From contig OZ023270.1 in assembly GCA_964006375.1 (NCBI GenBank), positions 70,956,082 to 71,020,081 on the forward strand: a DNA stretch of 64,000 bases, read 5' to 3'. The position numbers and the translations under genes were made by a program. Shown here in pieces: positions 52,095 to 63,722 of this stretch (position 1 is its first letter; each line of letters starts with the position of its first letter). The stretch comes from Tillus elongatus. Its lineage: Eukaryota; Arthropoda; Insecta; Coleoptera; Cleridae. The notes beneath the pieces were generated by a model. That model saw nothing but the letters and a program-made list of their open reading frames with translations, ran no database searches and was not told the DNA's origin.

Positions 52095-52550
52095 GTCAAT
52101 TGTCACCAAATCACCCCTTATTTATCCCCTACCTACTGAAGCGATCTTACCCAAAAACAATTCGAAGCGTTCCTTTGTCTGGTGCTAACTGGATACCAAA
52201 TTTGAAGATGACATCTCAATTCGTTCGAATGTTATTGCGCCTATTAACAGACAGACGTACTGAAAGATACTTTACTCAACTAAAGAAAATTGATAAAGTA
52301 AAACACATTATCATCCGACTAGTGTCGGTTTGCAAGAGACTTCAGGTCGTAAGGCAACCTTGAGGTACTAGTTTGATCATTCAAGCAAATTATATCTTCA
52401 AGGAACTAAAAAACAAGCATAAAAATTCAAGCAGTCTATTTTAGAACACAAAGTTTTACAAAGTAATGACAGGATGAGTACCAAAAGTAACTTAAAATTT
52501 GAATATGAATTTGAATGTAATGAAAACTGAAAGAGAATAATAAAATTGAT
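52095..52550. other. Interval with one basic open frame
   Basis: A frame ending at 52363 reads SQFVRMLLRLLTDRRTERYF and then a Lys/Arg-rich tail. It starts inside the HINE-TA end, so its ATG is not genuine. I do not recognise it. Confidence 0.2.
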
Positions 52551-52599
52551 AAGGTTGTTTACATTAGTTTAGTATTAAGTCGGTGTGGTGTAAAAGTGA

Positions 52600-53520
52600 T
52601 CATAGAGTATTACGCGAATCAGCAGTGTTGGTGTATAAGAACCGATCATAGAAGGCGATAGTGGAATATAGTTTTATGGACATTTAATAATAGAGAAGAG
52701 AATTATTTTAGTTGACACTGGTGTTGGAAGATAGTTGGTAATAATAAATTAGTAGTTTGGAAAGCTGCGTTTCGTTAATCAACACTTCCAGAAACCCGTG
52801 GAACGTAACAACTGGTGTCAGAAGGGGGATTTTCAAGCTGCTAGCAGAAATATTTTCCAGAATATTCGTTGAACAACGTGAAAATTTCTAGAATCTCTGG
52901 GAGATCAGTGTCAGCGGTAAGTCATAACTGGGTGTGTTCTTGAAACAGATGTGTTCTTGAAACAGAATAAACTGTTTACCAGCTTTAAGTACGTCTATGC
53001 CTAAGACACCTGGCGCAACAGCCAAAATGGACGCCCAGCTATTGGAATTGATTAAAGGAATGAAAGAAGAAGCCAGAAAAAGAGATGAAGAAGTCAAAAA
53101 ATAATAAGACAAAGAGATGAAGAGTCCAGAAAAAGAGACGAAGAAGCCAAAGAAGAAATGAGAAAAGGAGATGAAGAGACAAGAGAGGAAATGAGAAAAA
53201 GAGACGAAGAAGCTAAAGAAGAAGTCAGAAAGAGAGATGAAGAAGCTAAAAAAAGAGACCAAGAAGCGAAAGAAGAGCTGAGAAAAATAGACGAAAAAAC
53301 TAAAGAAGAAATGAGAAAAAGAGACGAAGAGATACGAGAGGAACTGAAAAAAAGAGACAAAGAAGTCAAAGAGCAAATGATAAAAAGAGATTAAGAGGTC
53401 AGAAAAAGAGACGAAGAATCCAAAGAGGAAATGAGAAGAAGAGATGACGAAACAAAGAAAATTCTGCAAGAACAAGCCAGCAGAATTGAGAAGATTACTT
53501 CGTGTGTGGACGAACGTATG
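52600..53520 (+). mobile_element. LTR retrotransposon 5' part (Gypsy-like)
   Basis: CGTAACAACTGGTGTCAGAAG at 52804 has the form of an LTR 3' edge (...ACA) followed by a primer-binding site of the TGGTGTCAGAAG type seen in insect Gypsy-like elements. A ~190-bp leader leads to a gag-like frame at 52997. The 5' limit of the LTR was not fixed. No protease, RT or integrase follows, so the element is 3'-truncated. Confidence 0.5.
52997..53520 (+). pseudogene. Gag-like coiled-coil frame with 7/11-residue repeats
   Basis: The start MPKTPGATAKMDAQLLELIK is followed by a highly charged array. Units of KRDEEAKEEMR type (11 residues, 33 bp) recur about nine times, mixed with 7-residue units (KRDEEAK). 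The frame is broken by a TAA and shift near 53102 and a TAA near 53393. It ends in a Cys-containing ITSCVDER segment near 53516, then stops. The pattern predicts a long rod-like coiled coil, as in some retrotransposon Gag N-termini. It could also be an unrelated low-complexity gene remnant. Confidence 0.5.
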
Positions 53521-54330
53521 TTTCTAGTTTCTTCCGCCTTTTACTGGTTTTCTTAGCCTCCGAACAACTGTATTGTTTGGTGCAAATCATCTTTAATATT
53601 TTGTGAGGCTGCAAAATAAGCCTGTTTAAAATCACTACTGCTTTTCTCTTAGCTGTCTGTCACCCTTTTTTAACTAGACAAATGGCGTTTGAAAGATTTT
53701 CGATAAGATATTCTGCAGATGTTATGCGGGAGCTAATTCATATATTCATTTGCAAAACTGTTCCTAGGTTCTACTTTTCTTAGTTTCATTAATTTAGGAG
53801 GTGGGGACCTGCCTGTAGCCAACTCAGTTGCCGGTTCTCTTTGCCCTGCTGGACAGATTTTTAACTTCCGCCCTGAGCTGGGTCAGATGCCTGTTCCACC
53901 AATTAAGTAAATTAGTGAGAGTGGCACTATAAATCAGAAATATTATATAAAAGTCTTTATTAAGCTATATATGAAAGAGGAAGATGAAACCTAATTTGTA
54001 AAAAAAATATGGAATTTGCATCAAGGAATTTGAGGTGGCCACGATGCATCTCTGCCTGGCTTCTACTTATTCCGGGAGCAATAAGTGCATTAAATGTGAT
54101 TAGTTGTTATTCAGAGTTATTTAAGAGGGTGCCGCCTATAAACTTAAAACGTTTTTAGCTATGTTTGTTATGTAACTGGTTGATCTATTTTTCGCTAATT
54201 TTAGTGTACCCGTTTATGTAGAGTGGAAATAAAATTGTAACGTAGTAACCTTGACAAGTTATTAAACACACCATGTTCATTTATAACAGCAAGACAAACA
54301 CATAATAATGTAAAGAGCACGGCAAAGTTA
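53521..54330. other. Interval without recognised genes
   Basis: No ORF above 60 codons and no terminal repeats found. Confidence 0.3.
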
Positions 54331-54344
54331 GATGGTTCACTCGT

Positions 54345-55132
54345 AAACTAAATGGCAGAAGTGTCTTTAGGAAGGAGGCTCCATCTTATTTTACATGTTG
54401 CTCTTCATCTTCAGCCATACAAAATGCAGCTGATGCAAGGATTCAAACCGGCAGACAATACACGACGTCTTGCATTCTCAATTGGATCCTGGAAATGTAA
54501 GCGACTCACGATAAATTTTAGAACAAAATTACCATGGACGACGAACCCCATTTTTATCTAAATGAATTTGTTAACGACCAAACCGCATTTTAGTTTCAGA
54601 AAATCGAAGACTAATACTGCAGCTACCAAAGTATTCCCAGCGTGTAACAGCTGGGTGGAGTTTATGGGCTTGTGGTGTCATTTCTCTGTATTTATATGAA
54701 TATGAGCAGAAAAAAAGCGATTTCGGTGAATGGAATGCGTTATCGTGCGACGTTAGTGGGCCTTTAATAGACTAAATTGGAAGCTATGAACTTGAGGCAT
54801 TCTTATTTTCAACAAGATGGTCCTACATGCCACACATCTGGAGAAATAATCGGGCTATTGCATGAGAAATTTCCAGAGCGCATTATTTCACGAAATGGGG
54901 ACACCAGTTGGCCACGTAGATCACATAATTTGACGCCTTTGGACCCTTTCCTGTGGGGCTGAATGAAGCGTTTATGATAATGGTCCCAAGACAACTTAAG
55001 AAGTAAAAGGCAACATTCGAGCTGTTATTCGTAATATTGAGCAAGAAAAGTGTAAAAAAAGTCTTAAAAAAACTTCGACGAAAGGATAATCATTTGCCAA
55101 AAAGGTCAAGACGGACATTTAGATGACATCAT
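54345..55132 (+). pseudogene. Mariner D transposase, partial and frameshifted
   Basis: Second helix-turn-helix region LILHVALHLQPYKMQLMQGF, then MDDEPHFYLNEFVND with the first catalytic Asp, LQLPKYSQRVTAGWSLWACG, MNLRHSYFQQDGPTCHTSGE with the second Asp, and WPRRSHNLTPLDPFLWG with the third. By my count 41 residues lie between the last two. A C-terminal Lys-rich tail ends near 55130. The DUF4817 N-terminus and the ends are missing. Several stops and shifts. Confidence 0.8.
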
Positions 55133-56430
55133 ATTTCACAGTTAGGCTCCCTGTTTGTACTTTGAATTAAAATAAAAATATTTGCGTTTTTTTTAAATTA
55201 ATTGCGATTTCCCCTAAGCCTAAAATGACATCTACCTTTGAGGAACCCATTATCCCCCAAAAATAAATTACATACATATTTGATATAATCTGAATGTTGA
55301 TAACTTTATTTGCTAGTAGAAACAGAACATTAAAGCAACGCGAAACAAAACAGTCCAATCCATGTAAAACGTTATGTCGAACATTATCTACTTGATCCTA
55401 CATAACACATTAAACACCCTAGCAACTCGTTTAGTCGTAAGGACTTTCTTAATTAGCAAGATCCTTGCCTTTTATGTCAGATCAAATAATTGTAAAACTA
55501 TCATAAACGACGTAGATTTTACTATTGAAGCCAGCTCGCTGCTATTTCATTTCTGAGTCGTTCTGAGTAATGAAAGAAAAGCGAAGATATAACGCACCAG
55601 AAGTGGGATTGTTTTGAAAGTTAACGTAGTCCCCTAATCAGGAATGGGGTTGCTTTAGTAATTAGTAACTAATAATGAAGCTGTTGAGTTAACTAACTAC
55701 AAAGAGCAGACACGGTTCTTAGATAACTCTGAAAAAAATTTGAGTACGATGCGTTAGAAAAAAACAATTAAAATTAGGCTTGCGAATTTTTTTCGGGATA
55801 GTAATCGCATCTTTGCCTTTCAAAGAGAGCTGGATCACATCGCTTCGACATTCGTTTAAGGACGCTGGGCGTCTCCCGAATCGACGGTCCGCCGGTGTGT
55901 ACAGCGTCGGCGTCTGCAAAAATCGAACATCTATACTTGTAGTAGAATGCGCAAGAAGTCGATCTCTCGGGTCGAGAGGTCAGAGGTCAGAGAGAGGAGG
56001 ATGAGAGAGAAGCGATGTGAGGGGGTCATTGCCGATCACGGGGGGAGAGGACGGTCCACACTCTGATGAGGTTTTTTACGATATCCAACCCTGTGTTCGA
56101 TATCGAATACCACTCCCACTATCTCCCGTTCTCGTCTCTGCTGCTCGCTCGTGTCGTTTCTCCCGCTCGAGAGTTCCTAGTGTACATAAGGGTAAATTAT
56201 GCCACTTTGCCCCGCTGAATATAAATTACAAATAACAATGTAACTTTTTGCACCTATGCACTCTTTATGTAATTAGGACCTGTCGATAAGTTGCTACGGT
56301 TGCCCGGTCAGCACACCAGTGAAATTCGTTGCGAAGATCCAGGCTGGATGCTAAACCAGGAAAAATAGCTTATAGCGAAAGTATAATTCGCTAAATAAGA
56401 GTAAAAAAAATTAACATCTATTTTCGTTTA
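55133..56430. other. Interval with GC-rich, CpG-containing centre
   Basis: 55840-56170 is GC-rich with TCGACGGTCCGCCGGTGTGT and CTCGCTCGTGTCGTTTCTCC, unlike the flanks. ORFs of 60-74 codons show no family. It could be a promoter or 5' exon of an unseen host gene, or a GC-rich repeat. A perfect AGGTCA direct repeat lies within it. Confidence 0.3.
55977..55989 (+). promoter_or_regulatory. AGGTCA direct repeat, 1-bp spacer (DR1-like)
   Basis: AGGTCAGAGGTCA consists of two perfect nuclear-receptor half sites one base apart, in a GC-rich block. Chance occurrence is possible. Confidence 0.25.
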
Positions 56431-56571
56431 TTAGTGAATTTTCTTAAAAAAAATTCACTAATGAGGAGATCTCGACTTTCGAATTTTGAAACAATTTCTT
56501 CAAATGAGCGCTATTTCGGACGCCCGGAACCCAAACCGAGGTCAGTTTCAGACTTTATATGTTTATATATA

Positions 56572-59495
56572 CAGGGTCTCCCAAGTTGAGTAGCCTATTA
56601 GATTATTTTCCAAACTATGCATATCTGAATGCTGAAAATTTGCACATGGGGGTTGCAGAAGATGCTCTATCTGAAAAAAAATAATTTCTAAAATGGCGCA
56701 CTTCCGGTTCTACCAGAAGTAGGTGCTAACTTTGTTATTTTAAATAGAACACCCTGTATATTATTACATTTTTAGAATGCTTATTTGATTTTAGGTGGAC
56801 TTTTATTAACAAACCTTAATCCTATCTTCAAATGTTTTCGCAATATTTCAATTTTTTCGAAAATTCGAGCTACGAGAAGGCTTTTTTTATAAGGATATTT
56901 TAGCTTTCTGGTGGGTGTGTTAGGATATTTTTTTAAAACTGTGCATTGCAGGATAACAAAGGTGTGTTGCGACATTATTGAAACAATATTTCATATACAG
57001 GGTGTTTTGTGTAATGTATATGAATTCCGTAGCTTTCAAACTCAAAAAACGTGTTTATTTCAAATAGAACACCCTGTATTTTATTATTTTATAAAATGCT
57101 TCTGAAGACACTCTTTCAAACTGTATTAGCATTCCCTATACCTAAAAACGATGTTTCTTGAGTTAGTGACATTTTTTAGAAAAAAGCACAGACTTCCGCA
57201 AAAAAAAGTTAATTAATTAACTTATTCAATAGAACACCCTGTATTTTATTGTTTTATCAGATGCACTAGAAGTCACTATTTAAAACTGTATTAGCATTCC
57301 CTATACCTAGAAACCATTTTTTTTTGAGTTATTTACAACTTTTGGAAGAAAGCACAGAATGCCACAAAAATAAGTTAGTTAATAAACTTATTAGAGTGCT
57401 GTCTACAGTTTGACGTTTCAGTAATGTGACATTATTGTTTTATTACCTGAGTTGATGTATGTTTGTGTGAACAATAATTATTATTGTTATAGCTTGTATA
57501 TCGTGTTGGGCGAATTATCATAAATAGATAAATAAAAATAAAATAAATTACGACTCGAGAGTATAATGGAAAGCCGTAACTACTCACATGAACAATTGCT
57601 CAATTTGTTTTACTTTTACGGGGAGTGTAGCAGAATTGCCAGCAGGACATGTCGAATGTTCAACGAACGGTATCCTGAGGTACCACCAATGACAATTAAA
57701 AAATTCAGAAGGTACGAATCAAACTTCTTGAGCACTGGTAGCTGCCATATGAAAAACTCATCAAGAAACGCACCACTAACAGGAAACGAAGACGTTGAAA
57801 TCACTGTATTTTGAAGCACATCCCCAGGCATCAGTAAAAACTGCTGAAGCTGATTTGAACCTGTCGCATTCGACAATACATAGAATATTGCGTAAGCACA
57901 ATATGCACGATTATAAATTTACAACTGTGAATTTTCAACAACCTAGTGATGCAACACGAAGAGTGGAATTTTGTCAATGGCTCCTGGATCGTCACCAAAA
58001 TAGTCCCTCCTTTATAAAAAATATAATTTGGACAGACGAAGCCAAGTTTTCACATGAAGGAATTTTTAACAGACACAATTCGCATCACTGGGCACAGCAA
58101 AATCCTCATGTGATAAGAGAGCGCTGTTTCCAGAATAAATTTAGTTTTAATGTATTTGCTCTTCTAATGGACAATAAAATTTCTTACTGTATTTACGATA
58201 GTAACCTTACCTCCAATCAGTACCTAAGAATCTTACGAACCACAGTCAGTGATTTCCTGGACACTCTACCCCTCAACCATCATATCAATTGTTGGTATCA
58301 ACTAGATGGTGCCCCTGCGCATTCTTCAGCAGATGTCAAGGTGTACATGAATGAAGTGTTCGAAGATAGGTGGATAGGACGCGGAGAAAGATATGTTTGG
58401 CCTTCACGGTCACCCGATCTGACGCCGCTCGATTTTTACTTGTGGGGCAAGATCAAGTCAGACGTTTATGCAACTGCAGTTAATTCAAGAGAAGAACTTG
58501 AAAACCGAGTTCGAAATAGTCTCGACAACCTTAATCCCTTCGAAATACAGCGTGCAACAAGTGATGGAGTTCTATCTCGCTTGGAAAGATGTGTTAATGC
58601 AAATGGTGGACAATTTGAACAATTCCTATGATAATATAATTTCTTTTATGTGTGACAGACATTCACATACATACATAAATACATACATAAATGCATACAT
58701 TATTAACATAATACTGTATTGGCCGAATTCTGTACTTTTTTTAATTAAATTGTTAACAACTCAAAACAAATGGTTTCTAGGTATAGGGAATGCTAATACA
58801 GTTTTAAATAGTGACTTCTAGTGCATCTGATAAAACAATAAAATACAGGGTGTTAATTAATTAACTTTTTTTGCGGAATTCTGTGCTTTTTTCTAAAAAA
58901 TGTCAATAACTCAAGAAACATCGTTTTTAGGTATAGGGAATGCTAATACAGTTTGAAAGAGTGTCTTCAGAAGCATTTGATAAAATAATAAAATACAGCG
59001 TGTTCTATTTGAAATAAACAAGTTTTTTGAGTTTGAAAGCTACGGAATTCATATACATTACACAAAACACCCTGTATAAGAAATATTGTTTCAATAATGT
59101 AACAACACACCTTTGTTATCCTGCAATGCACAGTTAAAAAAAAATATCCTAACACACCCACCAGAAAGCTAAAATACCCTTATAAAAAAAGCCTTCTCGT
59201 GGCTCGAATTTTCGAAAAAATTGAAATATTTCGAAAACATTTGAAGATAGGACTAAGGTTTGTTAATAAAAGTCCACCTAAAATCAAATAAGCATTCTAA
59301 AAATGTAATAATACACAGGGTGTTCTATTTAAAATAACAAAGTTAGCAACTACTTCTGGTAGAACCGGAAGTGCGCCATTTTGAAAATTATTTTTTCAGA
59401 TAGAGCATCTTCTGCAACCCTCATGTGCAAATTTTCAGCATTCAGATATGCATAGTTTGGAAAATAATCTAATAGGCTACTCAACTTGGGAGACC

Positions 59496-59498
<3 letters not shown>
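56572..59498 (+). mobile_element. Tc1/mariner element, family G, near-complete with ~780-bp inverted repeats
   Basis: Ends CAGGGTCTCCCAAGTTGAG (56572) and CTCAACTTGGGAGACCCTG (to 59498) are perfect complements flanked by TA on both sides. The inverted arms continue inward to about 57370 and 58720, roughly 780-800 bp each with scattered changes. That is exceptionally long for a Tc1/mariner element. The arms contain internal direct repeats (GAACACCCTGTATTTTATT near 57067 and 57230). A transposase broken only once lies between them. The length is 2927 bp, and it sits in the TA tract of a HINE-TA copy. Confidence 0.92.
57566..58631 (+). pseudogene. Mariner G transposase, one frameshift
   Basis: The start at 57566 (MESRNYSHEQLLNLFYFYGE) fits the family N-terminus. 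DUF4817 helix-turn-helix: SRTCRMFNERYPEVPPMTIK. The frame shifts near 57790, apparently by a small deletion. The second frame (57795-58631, 278 codons) holds the second helix-turn-helix (LNLSHSTIHRILRKHNMHDY), IIWTDEAKFSHEGIFNRHN (first Asp), CWYQLDGAPAHSSADVK (second Asp) and WPSRSPDLTPLDFYLWG (third Asp). Counting gives 41 residues between the second and third Asp, a DD41D arrangement. The C-terminus is NANGGQFEQFL. Apart from the shift it looks intact, at about 355 residues, a normal size for the superfamily. Confidence 0.9.

Positions 59499-59570
<72 letters not shown>
59499..59570. repeat. (TA)n microsatellite, right flank of mariner G
   Basis: This is the HINE-TA central tract, with mariner G entering at its left edge. 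Confidence 0.95.
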
Positions 59571-59574
<4 letters not shown>

Positions 59575-59599
59575 GTGTCACACCTATAACTTAAAAAAT

Positions 59600-60380
59600 A
59601 ATGGACCGATTTTGATAAAATTTGGCACATACCTTCCTTTAGCAAGTCGCTTGGATAAGTTCGTTAGCCAGGAAAATCCGCCAAGGTTTTCCCGGAAAAT
59701 TTTGTGTTTTCTTTCGAAAAAAATCAAAAAAATTTATATCTCCAAAATTAACAAAGTAAGGGCAACCAAATTTCATACGCGGGTTTATATCATTAGAGGC
59801 AAGTTATTTACCAAAATTTAGCTCCGTAGGTTAAATGACAAAAAAGTTACAGGCATTCAAAGAAAAATAAATTTGGGTTCTTCTCAAAACGTCAAAATCG
59901 CGACTTTAAACGTCAAAATTGGTGACTACCTTCCTTTTGCAAGTGGCTTGGATATGGTCGTTATCCAGGAAAATCCGACGAGGTTTTCCCGGAAAATTTT
60001 GTGTTTTCTTTCGAAAAAAATTTATATCTCCAAAATTAACAAAGTAAGGGCAACCAAATTTCATACGCGGGTTTATATCATTATAGGCAAGTTACCTACC
60101 AAAATTTAGCTCCGTAGATTGAATGACAAAAAAGTTACAGGCATTCAAAGAAAAATAAATTTGGGTTCTCCTCAAAACGTCAAAATCGCGATTTTAAACG
60201 TCAAAATTGGTGAGTACCTTCCTTTTGCAAGTGGCTTGGATATGTTCGTTATCCAGGAAAATCCGACGAGGTTTTCCCGGAAAATTTTGTGTTTTCTTTC
60301 GAAAAAAATTTATATCTCCAAAATTAACAAAGTAAGGGCAACCAAATTTTATACGCGGGTTTATATCATTATATCCAAAA
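59600..60380. repeat. ~288-bp tandem repeat, three units
   Basis: ACCTTCCTTTTGCAAGTGGC recurs near 59630, 59930 and 60218. The first unit has a ~10-bp insertion (ATCAAAAAA). Open frames of 78-111 codons across the units reflect the repeat length being a multiple of three. Confidence 0.85.
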
Positions 60381-61240
60381 TTTAGCTTTGTAGGTCAAAA
60401 GACAAAAAAGTTATAGGCCTTAAAAAAAAATTGGGGTTTTCCACAAAACGTCAAAGTTGCGATTTAAACGTCAAAATTCGCAACATTTAGGCAAAGAAAT
60501 TGAATCTAATACGGGCTATGGAAAGAAAATGTCTCAAGAACAATGTTTTACAAACCCTGACGTCTTAGTTTCAACCGTCATTGTCCTTCATTTTACAAAA
60601 ATGTTTCCAGAAAATTTATTTCTAATAGACCCTTTCTCTGGATGCTTGGCAGTAGTCTTAGCTAGAGAGTTTATCGTTAATAGTATATAATTTTTGTAGA
60701 ATTTTCGTAAAAAAAATCAATAAAGCTCAATATATCTGTTATTATACCAGATATGAAAAAAAATTGTATATATTAATTATAGGGTGTCTTAAACTACATC
60801 TTAAAAAATTATTTCTACAATCACAGGCTGGCCCATAAGTCGTAGGTAATAAAAAAATTTTTTTTTTATCAAACACGCCTTATGTTATTGCATTTTTGCA
60901 TTTTCCATCGAAAGAACAAAAATTCTGGACGCAGTAAGTGCGTTATGGTAGCGAATTTTGATCAAATGCTTAATATTTGAATAGCTCAATTTGCTATTAA
61001 CCTATAAGGTTGACCAAAAAAACGAGTTTTTTCGGGAACACTAAGTTTACTTTCGGAATTTTTTTTACATTTTCAAACAATAAAGTTATTTTGATGAAAC
61101 ATGGCACATTGTTTTTACTATATAGATTATACTGGTAACCAAATTTGATGCCTGCTTTCTTAAAAAAACACACATTATTGCTATTAATAAATAGTTTTAT
61201 GAAAATTCACTACCATAACGCACTTGCTGCGTCCCGAGAT

Positions 61241-61570
61241 TTTTTGTATAATCTACTATTCGGCTCGATGCCTCTCAACGTAATAAATATCTTAAGTTGC
61301 TCCCTAAAACGCGTAGGTCTTCAAGCCTGTTAAATAAACGTTTTATTTATTATATAAAATCATAAATATAGATGTAGGGACTTCTTCCGTGATTTCAAAA
61401 ATGCTTATTTTCTTCTCTATAGCCGGTTTTGTCTTTTACGGCATCGCCAGGCAGAGAAGAAACAAGCACTCGTGAAGCTAAAGGAGAAATAGCTACATGT
61501 GTATTTAGTATCAAAAGGTTTCGTCAGGTAAAGGTTACGATGAATAAAATTTTAAGCTAAGTTGGCCTTT
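61241..61570. other. Spacer, nothing recognised
   Basis: No element ends or ORFs of note. Confidence 0.3.
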
Positions 61571-61712
61571 TTAGCGAATGTTTCTATCGAAAATTTCGCT
61601 TATAGAGAGGTAACGACTTTCAAATATTCGAATTTTTTTTTAATGAACACCAATTAGAGTCTCTAGAACCCATATCCGACGGTAGTTTTAGACTTTTATA
61701 TTTATATATACA
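61571..61712 (+). mobile_element. HINE-TA 5' block fragment
   Basis: TTAGCGAATGTTTCTATCG with AAAATTTCGCTTATAGAGAG forms the hairpin start. TCTCTAGAACCCATATCCGA and TTATATTTATATATAC follow. The sequence then changes where a TA tract is expected. Confidence 0.6.
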
Positions 61713-61907
61713 TCGTTTGCGAAGGTTCTGCGCCAGCTAAAGACTTCAGGTTTTTTCATTAAGCAGAAAAGTTCTTTCCGACGACTAGGTTCGTTAGCCA
61801 GTTCTGAGAGTCAAGTTTTTCTTAAAGAGAATTAAACTTTTTTTTTTCTTGAAATTGCTAGATAGACCTTCGAAAGTCTTCAATTTATTTTTACAAAATT
61901 TTAACTA

Positions 61908-62350
61908 TACAGGATGGTCCTCCGGGAGGTCCCACGATCGATTGCGGGTAAACTATCAATAGGAAAAACCTGAAAATTGGATATTACACTAAAGTTATTG
62001 GGGGCCACAGGTTAAATATATTTGCAAGATGGCGGAACTTCCGGTTATACCGGAAGTAGATGTCGATTCGCTTATTTTAAATGGAACACCCTATATTTTA
62101 TTGCAGTTTCAGATGATATAATAAATTCTGAACACTTTTTATAAATAATATTCTATACCTATCATCAACCGCCCAGAAGATATTTAGACTTTAAGATAAA
62201 ATTTGACATTTACGGCCAGTCGTATAGATACCGATATTTTTATAATAAGAACATATTTCGTTACCATTTTTAGAATTATCTTGAAAGATATTTCACTTCA
62301 TCTATTTCCACATCGATACTAATGATAGAGTATACAGAGTGTTCAAAAAA
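61908..62350. mobile_element. Mariner-end-like debris
   Basis: ACAGGATGGTCCTCCGGGAG at 61910, then CTTCCGGTTATACCGGAAGT and AATGGAACACCCTATATTTT. These share the style of the mariner G arm (CACTTCCGGTTCTACC, AGAACACCCTGTA). There is no transposase. Confidence 0.45.
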
Positions 62351-62561
62351 ATTCTTGAAGTTTGCAATGAGAAATTGCGAAAATCTCGCGATTTTCAAAT
62401 TAGAAACCCCTTTTTTTATAACATATAATCTCGTGTACGTATCTTGAGATATTCAAGTTCGAAAGTCACGAAAGGGGGTTTTGTTCAAATATCTCGTTTC
62501 TTATGGGTCAAATTGTTTTTGATGTTATTATAAAATTTATTGGTTCATAGATAAAATTAGA

Positions 62562-62650
62562 GCCTCCGTGGTTCAGTGACAAAAACGTGTGTCTTTGCAC
62601 TGAGGGGTAAAATTAACATCGACCAAGGCCTAGGGCTGAGACCTAGGGTT
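62562..62650 (+). mobile_element. tRNA-like head joined to PLE tail
   Basis: GCCTCCGTGGTTCAGTGACA looks like the 5' part of a tRNA-derived sequence with an A box. GGGTTGAACACAC downstream is a weak B-box-like match, but the spacing (about 75 bp) is longer than in tRNAs. It may be a SINE head fused to Penelope-like sequence, or coincidence. Confidence 0.3.
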
Positions 62651-63032
62651 GAACACACTGAGACCTCACAGACGATCTCCGGCGAGATTTGGGGAGTAGG
62701 CAGATTGAGGCCCCGTAATCGAGCTACAACAACCCAACCCACCTTTGTCCACCGCTCTAAAGAGTAGGCAGATTGAGGCCTTAGAGTGTCCTTACATATT
62801 TACTTTACCCACCTTTGTCCACCACTCTAAGGAGTAGGCATATTGAGGCCTTAGAGTGTCCTTACATATTTCCTTTACCCACCTTTGTCCACCACTCTAA
62901 GGAGTAGGCAGATTGAGGCCTTAGAGTGTCCTTACATATTTCCTTTACCTCTTGAAAATGGCTCCAAAACAGGAGCCGAAACTTCGAGTTTTCATAAACT
63001 CTGGACGCGGTTCAACCCGAGAACCAATTATG

Positions 63033-63036
<4 letters not shown>
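62650..63036 (+). mobile_element. Penelope-like tail, tandem copy 1
   Basis: TTGAACACACTGAGACCTCA, CGATCTCCGGCGAGATTTGG, three 70-bp units (62738-62947), GGCTCC AAAACA GGAGCC hairpin, CTCTGGACGCGGTTCAACCC, GAGAACCAATTATG and then a TA tract. It matches the tail behind the GIY-YIG remnant at 32396-32925. Noncoding. Confidence 0.75.
62738..62947. repeat. 70-bp tandem repeat x3
   Basis: The unit starts CCCACCTTTGTCCACC at 62738, 62808 and 62878. Each unit holds the inverted repeat CACTCTAAGG / CCTTAGAGTG with a 15-16-nt loop (the first unit has CGCTCTAAAG). Confidence 0.92.

Positions 63037-63101
<65 letters not shown>
63037..63101. repeat. (TA)n microsatellite between PLE tails
   Basis: Pure TA joining the end of tail copy 1 to the start of copy 2. 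Confidence 0.95.

Positions 63102-63722
<621 letters not shown>

Larger units (their letters stand above)
56431..61240 (+). mobile_element. HINE-TA, long copy split by mariner G
   Basis: Hairpin start TTAGTGAATTTTC at 56431, with the 5' block up to TTTATATGTTTATATATA at 56571. Mariner G (56572-59498) then intervenes. The TA tract 59499-59570 and block CACACCTATAACTTAAAAAA follow, with three ~288-bp units (TTGGATA anchors near 59650, 59947 and 60235), the distal block (GCCCATAAGTCGTAGG), an inverted internal hairpin near 60928, and 3' hairpin at 61220-61234. Without the mariner it would be about 1.9 kb. Confidence 0.88.

Noticed and set aside
53094..53475. Minus-strand Phe/Ser-rich ORFs (195 and 91 codons)
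   Set aside because: Antisense shadow of the Glu/Lys/Arg-rich coiled-coil array; GAA/AAA codons read backward as Phe/Ser.
57566..58631. Two separate transposase genes (82 and 278 codons) in mariner G
   Set aside because: The two frames together cover one standard transposase in order; the overlap is best explained by a single frameshift.
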